DNA from: Narthecium ossifragum
Taxonomy: Eukaryota > Streptophyta > Magnoliopsida > Dioscoreales > Nartheciaceae
Assembly (NCBI GenBank): GCA_963920575.1
Contig: OY986972.1
Span: 8,878,010-8,942,009, forward strand
Length of the DNA stretch: 64,000 nt
Direction: 5' to 3'
The notes under the pieces were generated by a model. The model had not been told where the DNA came from and made no database searches. It saw only the letters and a program-made list of their open reading frames with translations. Positions 1-10,800 of this stretch are shown here, one piece after another (position 1 is the stretch's first letter; every line of letters begins with the position of its first letter). A program made the translations under genes and the position numbers.

Positions 1-183
1 AACACGGCACAAAGGCTTGATGAGCTTGAAGTTAGATTGGGAAGAATGGAACTATGTCTAGGAGATATCAAGACTTCCCAAGCAATAATCACCGGAGATC
101 AAGCCAAGATGTCTAAGCAACTTGAAGAGATTTTCGCCTACATCAAGACTGAATTCCCACCTGACACTCCTTCAGTTGATTGA
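1..183 (+). pseudogene. Sirevirus 3'-terminal ORF, C-terminal end
   Basis: Reading frame 1 is open from the window edge to TGA at 181-183. It encodes about 60 residues rich in Leu, Glu and Lys with heptad-like spacing (LDELEVRLGRMELCL), as expected of a coiled coil. Sireviruses (Ty1/copia, SIRE/Maximus clade) carry an extra envelope-like or coiled-coil ORF after pol. The purine tracts and LTR start just downstream fit that arrangement. Only the end of the ORF is visible, so an env-like identity is inferred from position. It could instead be the end of another captured ORF. Confidence 0.5.
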
Positions 184-220
184 TCCTAATTCCCCATCCT
201 TCTTACTTCTTTTTTATAAT

Positions 221-236
221 GCCAAAGGGGGAGAAA
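221..236 (+). other. Polypurine tract 1 of the Sirevirus
   Basis: CCAAAGGGGGAGAAAAA-type purine run, 38 bp after the ORF stop. It shares the GGGGGAGA core with the tracts at 646-656 and 697-710. Confidence 0.55.
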
Positions 237-645
237 AAGTGTGATGAATGAATGTGAACAAAGCCCTACAGTTCTACATTTTATATCTCTTGTATTTTGG
301 AAAAACTTGTTTTGAAAAGAAAGTTTTTGTAAGTCCAATGTTTTCCAAATGATTTTGAAGAGATGTATTGTATGAAAATGTTGGAATTTTTTGAATGAAA
401 TGCAGATGTGTTCGGATATTGCTATGATGTATTTATACAATGTTATAATCTCAATATTCAATATGAAATCACTTCATGAAAGCTTAAATGTTATTATTGA
501 AAAGAAGTGAACCTGCTAAAATCCAAACTATTATGTCAACATATCTTGAATGAAACTTTTAATATCATTTTAAAGATATATGACTTATGTGCATCTTGAA
601 AATTAACTTTAGAACATATTTTTTGAAAGAAAAGGATGCATTGGT

Positions 646-656
646 TAAGGGGGAGA
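646..656 (+). other. Polypurine tract 2 of the Sirevirus
   Basis: TTAAGGGGGAGAC, the second copy of the GGGGGAGA core, 56 bp before the LTR. Confidence 0.5.
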
Positions 657-696
657 CAAAATATTTTATCATCACATTTAAAAGGATTGTCAACAT

Positions 697-711
697 CAAA
701 AAGGGGGAGAT
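697..711 (+). other. LTR-adjacent polypurine tract of the Sirevirus
   Basis: CATCAAAAAGGGGGAGATT lies directly before TGTTGATCC. This is the expected position of the plus-strand primer site next to the 3' LTR. Confidence 0.75.
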
Positions 712-832
712 TGTTGATCCTAACCTTGTTTTGATGATGCCAATATACATTAAATGATAAAATATATGTTTAATATTTATTACCCCTTTAATTGGAAATC
801 TTAAATTCAATACTTAAGTCATTTTTGTACTT
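712..832 (+). repeat. Sirevirus LTR head, first copy
   Basis: TGTTGATCCTAACCTTG and the next 110 bp recur almost unchanged at 1335-1457. This first copy abuts the polypurine tract, so it is the genuine LTR start. It ends abruptly where chromovirus LTR sequence begins. Confidence 0.8.
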
Positions 833-1334
833 GGGTTATGATGAATATAAGAGTTGTAGATCTTTGAATCTACTATCAGACCCAACTGATTTCATAATTG
901 TCTGATTTTCCTATGATTTGTTATGAATTTTGTACGGGTGGGCTGCGTTGCAGCAAAAAATGATAAGTTAGTTTGATTAGCGGTTATGATTAGTGTTTTC
1001 CCGTTAATCTAGCCGTTGGATGTTTCTAGATTTTTGTTATGTTGATCCTGGCATGCAGATCTACTGGAGTCTAAGTTGGATCTCGAATCTGACGTCGTTT
1101 GGGTATCGGATCGACGGGGTCAATTAACCTCTAAGTAGAGGATTTGGTGACTTAAATAATATTATACGTTCGAAACATATAATATTATATTTCTACTGTT
1201 CATCGGAGTTTTCAGGTTTGCTTCCCGTTGCAGGAGTCCGCGGTTGACGGTCACGGTACCGTCAGAATGCCGGGACCGGTTGCAGATCGACTGGCAGCGG
1301 TTGGTAGTACCGCTGCAGCGATCCAATTGGACTT
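833..1334 (+). repeat. Chromovirus LTR fragment between two Sirevirus LTR heads
   Basis: This segment matches part of the chromovirus A LTR (compare 17362-17932). It has the same order of motifs: CTTGGGTTATGATG, GGCTGCGTTGCAGCA, the AATATTAT-rich stretch, and GGACCGGTTGCAGATCG. It has neither LTR end, so it is an internal LTR piece placed inside the Sirevirus LTR. Confidence 0.8.
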
Positions 1335-1656
1335 TGTTGATCCTAACCTTGTTTTGATGATGCCAATATACATTAAATGATAAAATATATATTTAATTTT
1401 TATTACCCCTTAAATTGGAAATCTTAAATTCAATATTTAAGTCATTTTTGTATTGACGGTCGATGCAAGGATAAACCGTGGGAATGTGACGGTCGATCCA
1501 TGGATCGACTGTGATGAATGCATCATACTTGGATATATGCGTATTGGCTCACAGTCGATCGGTGCGTCGATCGTGGGAAGCAGTTTTCTTCACAGAGCCT
1601 GATGGACGATGCGACGGTCGATGCGGCGGTCGACCGTGGCGCATTAATGAAGAAAG
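1335..1656 (+). repeat. Sirevirus LTR head, second copy, with continuation
   Basis: 1335-1457 repeats 712-832. The sequence then continues into GACGGTCGAT-type palindromes (1457-1640) until chromovirus A starts at 1657. It is the longer of the two heads. Confidence 0.75.
1457..1640. repeat. Array of GACGGTCGAT palindromes in the Sirevirus LTR
   Basis: Repeated short dyads built on GGTCGATC. One is an 18-bp perfect palindrome at 1492-1509 centred on CCATGG; others are imperfect versions near 1550-1575 and 1612-1640. The same motif family occurs in the chromovirus LTR at 23013-23190. Confidence 0.7.
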
Positions 1657-3297
1657 TGAAGAGGACCTGTCCCTCTACCCCTGTGGCTCGTTGTTGACCG
1701 CAAGGGCAATTTGGTAAAATTACGCCTTGTTGGTTTGTTTCACACTCGCGTGTGCACACACTGACCTTGTTTGTGTTAGTGCTTGATTAGAATGGTTAGT
1801 TGGACCAGGGATCGGAAGATCCCAGCTCGGGTGCGCGGAAGCTTGCTTTTTGGCAGCTTACGGCCCTTGAGCGATCGATCGCTCCTAGGAGCGATCGATC
1901 GGACTCGTGAGCGAGTCGGTGGGTTTTTGACCCGTTCGAATCGATCCAAGTGTTTTGGATCGATCCAACCTGTCTCGGATCGATCCAACTTGGCGTGGGA
2001 TCGATCCGAACTCGGAGTCGGTGGCTTTCTCTCTTTCGCGAGGACGGCCGTCGGCCGTCGCTCTCTCTTGTCAGAAGGGGAGGACTTTCCCTCCCCTCCT
2101 TCCCCTTTCCCCAGGCTTTCCCGGCTTTCCCCCAGGCTTTCCTTCCTCTTCTCTTCCTTCTCTTCCCTTCTCTTCTTCTTCCTTCTCTTCCCTTCTCTTC
2201 TTCTTCCTTCTTTCTCTTCTTTCGCACGGAGCCCTGCTTCCTCTGTTTTCTTCCGGCAGCCCCTTCTTCTTCTTCGTTCTCCCTCCTCCGGCCACCGTTT
2301 TGGGCGTTCCAAGGCTTGTTGGATCCGTGGCAACGAGAGGAAGATCTCTGAAGTGGTTTGGAGCTGCGTTGGTGACCAGTTCACGGGGAATCAACTGAGG
2401 AATGCGCTGTTCGGTAGGTGTTCTACCTACTGATGTTGTTTAGTGGGTTTCTCCAAGTCTAGACATTGGATCTTGTTGATCTTTGTGTTGTTGGCTTCCT
2501 CTTGCTTAGTAGAATTTCTGATATAAGTTTCATGATCCTTGGTTGAGATTTTAGTAGGATGTATGCATGATTAATTTCGGAATTTCCGGTTTCTGCTGTT
2601 CTTGAAGAACAGTCGGCTTGCGGCGAGTTTTTCGGCCGGTATGTGCCTTATCTTGGGTTGTGATAAACATAAGAGTTGTAGATCTTTGAATCTACTCTCA
2701 AACTCAACTGATTTCATATTTTTCCGATTTTCCTACGAATTGTTATGATTTTCGCACTGGAGGGTTGCGTTGCAGCAAGAACATGATAAGTTAGAGTTGG
2801 ATCGATCGGACTCGCGAGCCCGATCGTTCCGACTTGCGAGCCCGATCGATCGGACTATACTTGGTAAGTTAGTTTTGATTAGCGGTTTTGATTAGTGTTT
2901 TCCCGCTAATCCAACCGTTGGATGTTTATGGATTTTGGATATGTTGATCCCTGCATGTAGATCTACTGGTGGATAAGTTGGATCTCGAATCCGACGTCGT
3001 TTGGATGTCCAATCGATGGGGTCAATTATACCTTATGTTAGATAGTCTCCTACGGGAGTAATGTTGTATTTGAATCTTCCCCTCTCCGAGGATATGTATA
3101 TTAAATTCACTTGGGGTTGAAATCTGTAGTTCGAGGCTTATTAAATTATTGTTTTTAAATTGAGGGTGTTTTGTGATAAACTGTTAGGGAGACCAATAGG
3201 TTAGAGGGAACCCTCGCCAGCTTTGTTTTCCGTGTTTCGTTAGGTTCCGGTTCGTGTCGCCCGGCCCGGTTGGGCTTTCACGGGTCGGTGCGCGACA
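1657..3297 (+). repeat. 5' LTR of chromovirus A (internally deleted)
   Basis: It starts TGAAGAGGACCTGT (family consensus TGTGAGGACCTGT) and ends GTGCGCGACA before the primer site. It is about 1.64 kb against 2.49 kb for the 3' LTR. About 850 bp are missing at 3028, where GGTCAATTA joins TACCTTATG. It holds the palindrome array at 1872-2007 and a CT-rich stretch at about 2085-2290. Confidence 0.85.
1872..2007. repeat. GATCGATC palindrome array in LTR A
   Basis: 1872-1901 is a 30-bp perfect palindrome centred on CCTAGG, with a GATCGATC in each arm. GGATCGATCC-type sites follow at 1938, 1957, 1977 and 1998, spaced 19-21 bp. The 3' LTR has the same array with one extra unit. Confidence 0.9.
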
Positions 3298-3300
3298 GCT

Positions 3301-3318
3301 TGGTATCATAGCATAGGT
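3301..3318 (+). other. Primer binding site (tRNA-iMet type) of chromovirus A
   Basis: TGGTATCATAGCATAGGTT lies 3 bp after the LTR end and is complementary to the 3' end of initiator tRNA-Met. The A' copy has the better match TGGTATCAGAGC. One mismatch here fits an old copy. Confidence 0.8.
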
Positions 3319-3418
3319 TGTAGATCCCAGGGTTTAGGATCAGGATTCGGTTGAGATTGAGCGTGGAATGGGTTAGTTCTATGTCTAGAACATCCGTGCA
3401 TGCTCCTTTTGATGTGTT

Positions 3419-4205
3419 ATGTTTTTCCGCTTTATGTTGTGTTGTTTTGTCTTGGGTTTCGAACGAGTGGACGCTCGTTTGTCGTTGGTGATTGCGCAGA
3501 TGTTGGGAGCTCGAGGCCGACCTTCGCTTGTTGGTCGGGGTGGGGCACGACTTGGTCGACCCGCCCGACCAGACAGGGTAGCACCTGTCAGGGAGGTCAG
3601 AGCAAGACGGGCTGAGCCATCACCAGCGATGGTTTCGGTCGCACGGGAGGAGGCCCTTCTGACCGAGGAGGGGGTTCTCGCTCCGGTCGACGGGCGGATC
3701 GCTGCGGTGGTCTTGTTGGACCTTCTGCAGCTGGACCCATCTAGGTTCAGTGGTGAGGCAGCAGATTCAATGGCCAGTGCACGTCAGTTCGAGAGGGGGC
3801 TTCGATCAGAGATCAGGCGATGGATCAGTTCTTACCTCTTCCAGGCGTACTCAACAGCTCTGGACTGCGCCTTGGCAGTAGAGGCGCAGTTGCGAGACTA
3901 GAGGTGCCGGGCAGTTCCACCGGCATCCTCTACCAGCACACCGCAGAGACCCCAGTTCAGAGGGGGATTCGACAAAGGGCACCAGCAGCGGCATCATCGA
4001 CGCTTTCAGCAGCGGTCACAGCGCCCGCAGCAGTTCCAGGCACAGTCGTCGAGTCTGCCAGGCCAGTTTCTCCTGACGGTCGGGCCGTCTGGGCAGGCAC
4101 CGTCAGGGGGAGGCCAGAGTCAGCAGCCTGATAGCGCGTCAGTCACGTGCTTCTCGTGCGGGCAGCTGGGACACTACCGTAGGGACTGCCACTTGCGAGG
4201 AGCGC
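3419..4205 (+). pseudogene. gag: gag of chromovirus A (capsid core lost, in-frame stop)
   Basis: One frame encodes an N-terminal part rich in Gly and Arg (GARGRPSLVGRGG), then a short segment matching the end of the capsid region, then TAG at 3899-3901. The same frame continues to a CCHC zinc knuckle (CFSCGQLGHYRRDC, near 4147-4188). Compared with copy B, about 75 residues of the capsid core are missing between SGEAADS and ASARQFE. The TAG replaces a Glu codon found in copies B and C. Gag coats the RNA and builds the particle; this copy could not. Confidence 0.8.
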
Positions 4206-5426
4206 GGGGCGCTGTGCCGCAAGGGAGTCGAGGTGGAGGGTCCAGTGCTTGGTATGGGAGCAGTGGCGGGCGCGGATCGGGGGCGGGACCGGGCCACTCC
4301 AGAGGAGGAGGCGCCCAGCGGGGGTGTGTGTTTGCTCTTCCAAGGCGTGAGCAGCCGGACACCGTTCAGCTTTTTCAGCCGCCACACCAGTACCAGCAGT
4401 ACCAGCAGGCAGCGGCAGAGCCATCCGTGCCCAGAGGATTAGAGACGAGTTGGCTAGAGGTGGCACAGTCTGTAGATTCACAAATCGGCAGAGAAGTCAG
4501 GGTAAACCGGGTCTGCTGATCTTGTTCTTTGGAGGTTGGAGGCCTCCATGTCTGTCTAGACCTGTGGGTGCTAGACATGACAGGCTTCGATGTGATACTC
4601 GGTATGGACTGGTTAGCAGCATACCGAGCTATCATCGACTGTGGTCGCCGGAGGGTGGTCGCTTGGACATCCGACGGGACACAGTTTGTGTTGTTGGTGG
4701 ATCGATTTTCAGCCGATTCCTTTGCTTGTGGTGTGGGGAAGCGTGGCAGCGAGCTTTCAGCCTTGCTGGCCAGCTTGTACCTGTTTGGGTCAGAGGGAGT
4801 GCAGCAGAGCAGTTTCCCCATGATCGTGTGCGACTACACTGATGTGTTTCCCGAGGTGTTGCCAGTGCTTCCACCGCCCAGAGAGGTCGATTTTGAGATC
4901 GACCTAGTACCAGGTACCGCGCCGATCTCTCTCCCAGCGTTCAGGATGGCACCAGCAGAGCAGAGTGAGTTGAGGACCCAGTTGGATGAGCTCACTAGCA
5001 GAGGTTTCATCCGTCCCAGCATGTCTCCCTTGGGGGCACCAGTGTTGTTCGCGAAGAAGAAGGATGGTACCCTTCGACTTTGCATAGACTACAGGCGGCT
5101 CAACAGGTTGACGGTGAAGAACAGGTATCTGATGCCGAGGATCGACGAGTTGTTTGACCAGCAGCGAGGATCTTCAGTGTTCTCGAAGATCGACCTCCGC
5201 ACCGGCTACCACCAGTTGAGGGTTCGGGATTGCGATATCCCGAAGACGGCTTTTCGGACTCGGTACGGCCTGTATGAGTTCGTGGTGATGCCGTTTGGGC
5301 TGACGAACGCACCAGCAGCGTTCATGGATCTCATGCAGAGGATCTTCCGGCATTTCCTAGACGAGTTCATGGTGGTGTTCATCGACGACATCCTTATCTA
5401 CTCCCGATCATAGGCGGAGCATGAGC
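4206..5426 (+). pseudogene. pol: Protease and RT part of pol, chromovirus A, cut by copy B
   Basis: After the zinc knuckle come a Gln/Pro-rich linker and part of the protease region. The active-site segment (DSGAS in copy B) is deleted near 4437. From 4529 the frame is open through the RT palm: LCIDYRRLN, the YHQLRV segment, [13 protein letters not shown] and the catalytic FIDD near 5385. A TAG at 5411-5413 replaces a Glu codon. Copy B starts at 5427. The rest of pol resumes at 14683. Confidence 0.85.
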
Positions 5427-7697
5427 TGTCGCGCCCCGACCCGCGAAAGCCCAACCGGGCCGGGCGACGCGAACCGGAACCTAACCAACGCGGAAAAAGA
5501 ACGACGAGGGTTCCCTCTAACCTATTGGTCTCCCTAGCAATTCATCAAAGCCCCCAATTAAAACAATATCAAAAGGCAAAACCTCGAATCTCAGATTAAA
5601 ACTCAAGCATTTATTTATACAAAACCTCGGAGAGGGGAAGTTCAAATACAATATTACTCCCGTAGGAGACTATCTAACATAAGGGTAAAAGCGGTAAATA
5701 TTGCCACCTCTCAAAAGCCACCAGGCGCCGCCGCACCGCCGTCCAACTGCCCGGTAGGGGCCACAGAGGAAGAACTGACGCCTGCACCTGCAAAACGCAG
5801 CCCGGGTAGGTGTGAGCACTAAGCTCAGTAGGGATCTACACTACGACACACAGAAGGAAGAGGGAAACGCAATAGTGTCGTCCTCAAGTGGAATCTGGGT
5901 GTATACAGGGGTCCCATAACGCCACCGCGTGTCCCTGAGGCCCACGATCATGGTCTTCCAGCCGAGCTGGTCACATGTCAGGTCACACTCAGTAGCAGGA
6001 AACGACACTGCTAACTCTCAAAAGGACACTGAACACTGTTTGGTGGGAAGAGACACCACTGAGTAGGCAAAACCTCTACTCAAGAGTTTTAAGAAAAGCC
6101 GAGCTTCCAGCCTCGGGACGGCGACCCAAGGATCACCCACGCCCTAACCAATGCAACTAATGCACACAACAACGATGCATGCTATGACATACACAGATAA
6201 TAAGAAAGGCATGCAACAGTATGTTAGGCATCATAAAAGTCTACTGGATCGCTGCAGCGGTACTACCAACCGCTGCTAGCCGATCCGCAGCGGATCCCGG
6301 CATTTCGACGGTACCGCGACCGTCAACCGCGGACTCCTGCAACGGGAAGCAACCCCGAAAACGATGATGTACAAAACACAATATAATATTATATTCCGAA
6401 ATATAATATTATATTCAAAAACACCCAAAGCCTCTACTTAGGGGCTAATTGATCCCGTCGATCCGACGTCCAAACAACGTCAGATTCAAGATCCAATTTA
6501 ACCACCAGTAGGTGTATATACCAGGATCATCATATCCAAATTTCATAAACATCCAATGGTTGGATTAACGGGAAACATTAATCAAAAGTCGCTCATTAAA
6601 CCAACTTACCCTTTAATTGCTGCAACGCAGCCCTCCAGCAAACAAACCATAAGAAATCGTACATAAATCGTAAAAATACGAAACAAGATGGAATGGAAAG
6701 ATAACGAATAGTTCTACAACTCGTATGTTTATGTAAAGCCAAGATCATGTACTCGCCGGCCGGAAAACTCGCCGCAAGCTGGCTGTTTCTCAAGAACAGC
6801 AGAAAACCAGAAATCCGAGACAAATCTTGCATAAAACCTACTTAAATCTCAACCGATTGACAAGAAACTTAAATTAGTTATTCTAACATGTATAAGGAAC
6901 CAAACAAAGCAAGGATCAACAAGATCCAACGGCTAGATCTCAAGAAAACCCGAAACGAACACCAATAGGTATAACCCTACCTAGCTGCGCTTTCCTCGGC
7001 TGATTCCCCGCGATTTGATCGCCAATAAGCTGCTAAATCACATCAGGAGCCTTCCTCTCGTTGTCACGAATCCAACGAGCCAAAGAACACCCAATTTGGT
7101 GGCCGGAGGAGGGAGAACGGAGGGAAAGAAGTTCGCCGGCGGAGAAGGGAAGAAACAGAGCACCGCGGGAAAGAGAGAAGGAAGGAAGAAGAGAGAAGAG
7201 AAAGAGGAAGAGGAGGGGAAGAAAAGGAGGGGAAAGCCTGGGGAAAGGCCGGGAAAATGGGAAAAAGCTGGGGAAAAGGGAGGGGAAGACTTCTCTCCCT
7301 GACAGGGGAGAGCGACGGCCGACGGCCGTCCTCGCGAAAGAGAAAACCCACCGACTCGATCATGATCGATCTCCAGGGCATGTGAGATCGATCTCCTTTG
7401 CAATCGAGACCGATCTCCTTGAAATCCAGATCGATCTTCTTTGCAAAAAGGGCCAGATCGATCTCCCTAGCCATCCAGATCGATCTCCTTTACTCAAAAA
7501 GGCAAACTTGGGCTAAAACACAAGCCCAAGCTCAGATCTTCCGATCTCGGGTTCACCTAGCCATTCTAAACAAACACGAACACAGACAAGGCCAGTGTGT
7601 GCACACGCGGGTGTGAAATAAACCAACAAGGCGCAATTTACCAAATTGCCCTTGCGGTCTACAGCGAGCCACAGGTGTAGAGGGGCAAATCCTCACA
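5427..7697 (-). repeat. 3' LTR of chromovirus B
   Basis: On the + strand it runs from TGTCGCGCCCCGAC to ATCCTCACA; on the element strand it is TGTGAGGAT...GGGGCGCGACA. It is 2271 bp long. It lacks a 158-bp block present in the 5' LTR (12929-13086), removed between two CCG triplets. It carries the palindrome array at 7364-7485 and A/T-rich dyads near 6375-6415. Confidence 0.9.
7364..7485. repeat. GATCGATC palindrome array in LTR B
   Basis: Six cores start at 7364, 7386, 7408 (one base changed), 7429, 7456 and 7478, spaced 22, 22, 21, 27 and 22 bp. Flanks are mostly AGATCGATCT, against GGATCGATCC at the same place in LTR A. The 5' LTR has the matching array at about 14349-14470. Confidence 0.9.
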
Positions 7698-7717
7698 TCC
7701 TATTACCCTTAAAGGAA
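7698..7717 (-). other. Polypurine tract region of chromovirus B
   Basis: On the element strand, TTTAAGGGTAATAGGA directly precedes the 3' LTR. It is a purine-rich but imperfect tract in the position of the plus-strand primer. Copy A has the related TTTAAGGATATTAGGA before 16382. Confidence 0.5.
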
Positions 7718-7821
7718 ATCTCGTTCCGAGATTCGATAAGGGTAGGGCTCGGAACAATAAAACAGCTACACTAGAGGACAGAACAAGAAGTACATGGAGA
7801 AGAAAACAACTGCGAAAACTC

Positions 7822-10800
7822 CTACCGCATGCGCGCCTCGCGCTCCCAAGTGACCTCCTCGGTGCCTCTATGCCTCCACAGTACCTTGACCAAGGGAATC
7901 GTCTTGCCCCGCAAGACCTGATCCCTCCGATCAAGTACCTGAACCGGCTGCTCAACAAAGCTCGCGTCTGCCTCAAGCTCAATGTCATCCACTCTGATGA
8001 CATGAGACGGGTCTGGGTGATACTTCCTCAGCATCGACACATGGAAAGTCGGATGCACAACAGACATGTGCTGAGGAAGATCCAGGCGGTAAGCTACCTC
8101 GCCGACCCTCTCTAAGATCTCAAACGGCCCGACAAACCTCGGCGCCAACTTGCCACCTCTGCCAAACCTGACAGAACCTCTGTACGGCGATGCTCGCAAA
8201 AACACTCGGTCGCCGACTGCAAACTCTAACGGTCGTCGCCTCTGATCTGCAAAACTCTTCTGTCGGCTCTGAGCCGTCAGAAGCCTCTGCCTGATCTGCA
8301 CTAACCTCTCTGACGACGTCCTGACGATGTCTGGACCGGTGAGTGAAGCCTCTCCAACCACTGTCCAGCACACTGGGGAACGACACGGCCTACCATACAA
8401 TGCCTCGAAAGGTGCTACTCCAAGACTGGACTGGTAGCTGTTGTTGTAGGCGAACTCCACCAAGGGAACGTGCTCCTCCCAGCTGCCTCCTGCATCGAGG
8501 ACACATGCTCTCAGCATGTCCTCCAAGATCTGGATAGTCCGCTCTGACTGTCCGTCTGTCTGCGGATGGAAAGCCGTACTAAAAGTCAGGAGTGTACCGA
8601 CTGCCTCCTGAAAGTCGCGCCAGAACCTCCTGGTGAACCTGGGGTCACGGTCTGACACGATAGAAACTGGAACCCCGTGTAGTCTGACCACCTCTCTGAC
8701 GTACAAACTGCCCAACCTGTCGGTCGAGTCTGTCACCCACATAGGCAGGAAGTGCGCCGATTTGGTCAACCGATCAACAATGACCCAAATCGCGTCATTC
8801 CCCCTAGGAGATCTCGGTAGCCCGGTCACGAAGTCCATCGTGATGTGCTCCCACTTCCACTCAGCTAGTGGAAGCGGCTGAAGTAACCCCGGAGTCCGCT
8901 GGTGCTCTGCCTTGACCTTCTGACAGGTAAGGCAGCGCGATACGAACTCCGTCACTGCCCTCTTCATCCTGCGCCACCAGAACTGTCGCCGAAGATCCTG
9001 GTACATCTTGGTGCCGCCGGGATGAACTGCAAAGCGAGAGTGGTGAAACTCTCGTAGAACGTCGTCTCGAAGAACTGGATCTGCTGGAACCGCTACTCTG
9101 CCTCGGAACCGTAGCCCTCCGTCTGGCGATACTGTCCAGTCTTTGTCTGCGCCCTCCGTGCCCGCTGCTGTGCGTAACTCCTCGAGCTCTGGGTCACTAT
9201 GTTGTGCCTCCAGCACTCTGGCAAGAACTGCTGGCATACTCTGCACTGCGTAGAGGAAGCTGCTGGATCCCCGATCCTCAAACTCGAGCCCCAACTGGCC
9301 CGCCGTCTCTAGAGCCTGCCACTGCCGAGCTGACAACCCTGCAACTGCTGCTCTGGTCTCTCTCACCTGCCTGCTCAGCGCGTCTGCTACGACATTTGCC
9401 TTACCAGGATGGTAATGCAATGCAAAGTCGTAGTCCTCCAGTAGCCCCATCCAGCGTCGCTGCCTCAGGTTGAGGTCACGTTGGGTGAAAACGTGCCTCA
9501 AACTCTTATGGTCCGAGAAGACTAAGAACTTCTCGCCATAGAGATAATGCCGCCAGGTCTTCAGGGCGAAGACCACCGCTGCTAGCTCCAAGTCATGAGT
9601 CGGGTAGTTCCTCTCATGGTTCTTCAGCTGACGGGAACCATAGGAAACTACGTGGCCCTCCTGCATGAGGACACACCCCAAACCCTCACCGCTGGCGTCG
9701 CAGTAAACACTGAAACCAACACCTCGCTCGGGGACGATCAGCACTGGTGCACTGGTCAAGCTGGTCCTCAGATTCACGAAGGCTCGCTCACAAGCATCAT
9801 CCCACACGAACGGGACGGCCTTCTGTGTCAGTCTGGTCAACGGTCTGGCAACCTTGGGGAAGTCCCGCACGAACCGTCTGTAGTAACCAGCCAGGCCTAA
9901 GAAACTACGGACCTCAAACACTGTTCTCGGTCTCTGCCACTGTACCACTGCCTTGACCTTGGCCGGGTCAACTGAGATTTCTGCTGCCGACACCACGTGT
10001 CGAAGGAATCCCACCCGTGCAAGCCAAAATTCGAACTTGGAAGCCTTGGCATAAAGCCGATGCTCACGAAGTAGCTGCAACACTGTCGCCAAGTGCCGCT
10101 CGTGCTCCGCCTCTGACCGGGAGTAGATAAGGATGTCGTCGACGAACACCACCACGAACTCGTCTAGGAAAGGCCGGAAGATCCTCTGCATGAGATCCAT
10201 GAACGCTGCTGGTGCGTTTGTCAGCCCAAACGGCATCACCACGAACTCGTACAGGCCGTACCGAGTCCGAAAAGCCGTCTTTGGGATGTCGCAATCCCGA
10301 ACCCTCAACTGGTGGTAGCCGGTGCGGAGGTCGATCTTCGAGAACACTGAAGATCCTCTCAACTGGTCAAACAGGTCGTCGATCCGCGGCATCGGATACC
10401 TGTTCTTCACCGTCACCCTGTTGAGCCGCCTGTAGTCTATGCAAAGTCGAAGGGTACCGTCCTTCTTCTTTGCGAACAACACTGGCGCCCCCCAGGGAGA
10501 CATGCTGGGACGGATGAAACCTCTGCTGGTAAGCTCGTCTAGCTGGGTCCTCAACTCATTCTGCTCTGCTGGTGCCATCCTGAAAGCTGGGAGAGAGATC
10601 GGTGCGGTACCCGGTACCAGGTCGATCTCAAAATCGACCTCTCTGGGCGGTGGAAGCCCGGGCAACACCTCGGGAAACACATCGGTGTAGTCGCACACGA
10701 TCCTGGGGAAACTGCTCTGCTGCACTCCCTCTGACCCAAACAGGGACAGGCTGGCCAGCAAGGCTGAGAGCTCGCTGCCACGCCTTCCCACACCACAAGC

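Larger units (their letters stand above)
1..1656 (+). mobile_element. Sirevirus (Ty1/copia) 3' end with rearranged LTR
   Basis: The stretch holds the end of an ORF, a non-coding region of about 530 bp, a polypurine tract, and an LTR beginning TGTTGATCC at 712. The LTR head (712-832) is followed by a piece of chromovirus LTR (833-1334). The same head then starts again at 1335 and runs on to 1656, where chromovirus A begins. Short purine-rich tracts with the core GGGGGAGA are a known hallmark of Sireviruses. The rest of the element lies outside the window. Confidence 0.65.

Noticed and set aside
1776..2433. Long overlapping frames on both strands (Ser/Phe-rich on one, Lys/Glu/Arg-rich on the other)
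   Set aside because: They arise from the CT-rich tract in the chromovirus LTR. The same pattern recurs at 7015-7516, 14000-14459 and 16609-17151 in other LTR copies and is not protein-coding.
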